Shown here: piece after piece, positions 62,450-64,000 of the stretch
Layout: each line of letters opens with the position of its first letter
Numbering within the stretch: position 1 is the stretch's first letter
Source of the DNA: Ooceraea biroi
Lineage: Eukaryota; Arthropoda; Insecta; Hymenoptera; Formicidae
NCBI RefSeq assembly: GCF_003672135.1
Contig: NC_039506.1
Span: 21,732,497-21,796,496, forward strand
DNA: 64,000 nt
Reading direction: 5' to 3'
Made by a program: the position numbers and the translations under genes
Notes under the pieces: model-generated
Told to the model about the DNA's origin: nothing
Databases searched by the model: none
What the model saw: only the letters and a program-made list of their open reading frames with translations

Positions 62450-64000
62450 AAGTTCGTACGTGAAATAGCGCCTTACCACCATCTCTATCTCCCCCGATAC
62501 TCCCGAGTGCGATACGCCGCGCGGGCCCGGGCGCTTGTCGCGCGTTGTGTCGCGTAGGAGTGCTGCTCGGTAGGGTGCATTCTCCTACGTACTTCATATT
62601 TTTCTTTTTGATTTCAGTTTCTCCTGCGCGGCCAGCCTTCTCGCGACCTCGTCATATTTAATGGATCATTGACACTCTCACCCGCACAAGCGAGCGCCAC
62701 TAACACGGATATTGATCGGTTATGTAACAGTTATACTGCTCGTAATGATGATGGAAACGCCTCCGCTAATTGACACATTAGCGAGAGTCGCGTTAATTGG
62801 CATAAACACCAAACGAGTAATAATTATTCACGGATTATTCGATGATCCGGTATTTACTATCGTTCGAAATGTTTTCCCGGCAAAAGAACGAGTTTGGTGG
62901 AAAAAATCGATCCACCGTCCCGCTGCATCTTCCGCGTCCGCGGAATTTCGATATTGATGCGAGCGATGCGAGCACGCGCGCGCGCTCTATACTTTGCGTC
63001 AATTTACGGGCGTCCACGGCTCGCTCGTTCTGACCGAGGAGGGGTGTAAAGGGACCGGCAGGAGATAGCCCAGAAATAAAGGGCGGAAACTGATTTCGCG
63101 AGTGCGCGAGAGCGGGCTCGCGCGCGGCGTAATTTAATCGCGCGTGTACGCGCGGTCTAGCCCGCGGGGCCCTAGAGTTTAGCCATGCTTGTCGATCAAA
63201 ACTTCTTTCACAGATAGCCCCTGATGATACGTCCCGGGGGCTACACCTGCTCGTGATACGCCACTTTGGCGTAACCTGCCCCGCACAAGCAAGCGGGCAA
63301 GCAAGCGAACGAGCGAGTGAGCGAGCGAGCAAGCAAGCAAACGCGTCTACGTGTTATATAATACGAGATCGCGCGGCGTCCAGCACGCCGTCCACTACGT
63401 CGGTACCGGTGGTCATGGTGGTTATGCTGGTTATACAGGGGTTACGTCTGGGCATGGAAGAGTGCTGGCTGTAATACGGGTACAGTCCGGCCAAGCATTC
63501 TCTGAAACGCTACGTACGAGCCGTAGCGGTTGACTTCCGCCCAGCTGCTATCGGTGGCGTTATCTGGCTCCGGAGAAGTGCGATCATGAAGACGCTTGAT
63601 TTTCTCGAACAACGAGTTACGGCACGGCTTCAGGATTCAACAGCCACTGAATCGGACAGCATCCACCTTCGCTCGTCGAGAAGATTATCTTGTGAAACTC
63701 ATCAAAGAACATTGAATACAAACTTCATCAATGATCAATGCCACGTTCAGGGAAGGGGGAAGAAGAACGAAACAATAACAACTCAACGCGGATTGAGAGA
63801 AAGATGGACTGTTTTGTTGAAAGCGTGTCTCGATTGAAGGCGCGGAGGCGCCTCTTCATGGTGAGATTTACCGGATTGCATCGTGGCACGCATAATGAGT
63901 ACGTTAAGATTCACTTGTCCGCTCGTTCGCCTTACGTGTCGAATTACGCGCGATTACGCGCATTAAAACGAGGAACGATCAATTTCACTCGCGATTTTTG
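62450..64000. other. Mostly non-coding end of window
   Basis: A strong plus-strand acceptor (TTTCTTTTTGATTTCAG ending 62617) is followed by 51 open codons to a TGA at 62771-62773. A Gly/Tyr/His-rich plus-strand frame is at about 63395-63470. Neither has further support. Confidence 0.35.
63284..63342. repeat. (AAGC)n(GAGC)n tetranucleotide microsatellite
   Basis: A run of AAGC, then GAGC/GAGT, then AAGC units, about 59 bp long. The 217-nt frame through it has no other coding evidence. Confidence 0.92.

Noticed and set aside
1..64000. tRNA, rRNA, CRISPR, prokaryotic operons or viral genes
   Set aside because: None was found on reading both strands; no B-box/GTTCRANNC cloverleaf, no spaced repeats, no polymerase or capsid motifs.

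Overview
The window looks like nuclear DNA of an insect, most likely a hymenopteran and perhaps an ant. Single-copy DNA is very rich in CpG, coding density is very low, exons are short islands in large non-coding spans, GA/CT and GT microsatellites are frequent, and AT-rich patches coincide with transposable elements. There are no operons, ribosome binding sites, CRISPR arrays or phage-like genes. Species assignment is inference, because no recognisable gene could be identified by sequence alone. || Layout. 1-1414 is non-coding apart from a possible recursive splice site on the minus strand near 640. 1417-3066 is a decayed Tc1-like DD34E transposon with 224-bp IR/DR ends and a TA target duplication. 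4.7-20.1 kb contains several low-confidence candidate exons, mostly on the minus strand, plus a 133-bp foldback MITE (12131-12263). 19675-20130 is a convincing minus-strand coding exon with a strong start context and a perfect GTAAGT donor, but with one in-frame TGA (followed by C) in the middle. 29966-30860 is a non-autonomous element flanked by TTAA. 32.4-33.5 kb is a CpG- and CT-rich promoter-like block, followed by a solo LTR (33752-34069, GTAT target duplication). 37985-38056 holds four CACGTG E-boxes at exactly 18-bp spacing. 40892-41074 is a perfect 76-bp inverted repeat with a degenerate hammerhead-like fold at its centre. 45942-47576 is the clearest gene part: a 545-codon first coding exon on the minus strand. 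The rest, to 64000, is mostly non-coding with microsatellites. || How it fits together. The two best coding exons are on the minus strand and each begins with an ATG and ends in phase 0 at a GTAAGT donor. Several weaker ATG-to-donor modules have the same form. This could reflect a large minus-strand locus (or nested loci) with long introns and alternative first exons whose shared 3' exons lie left of the window. Transcript data would be needed to join them. Other than transposase, no protein family was recognised with confidence.
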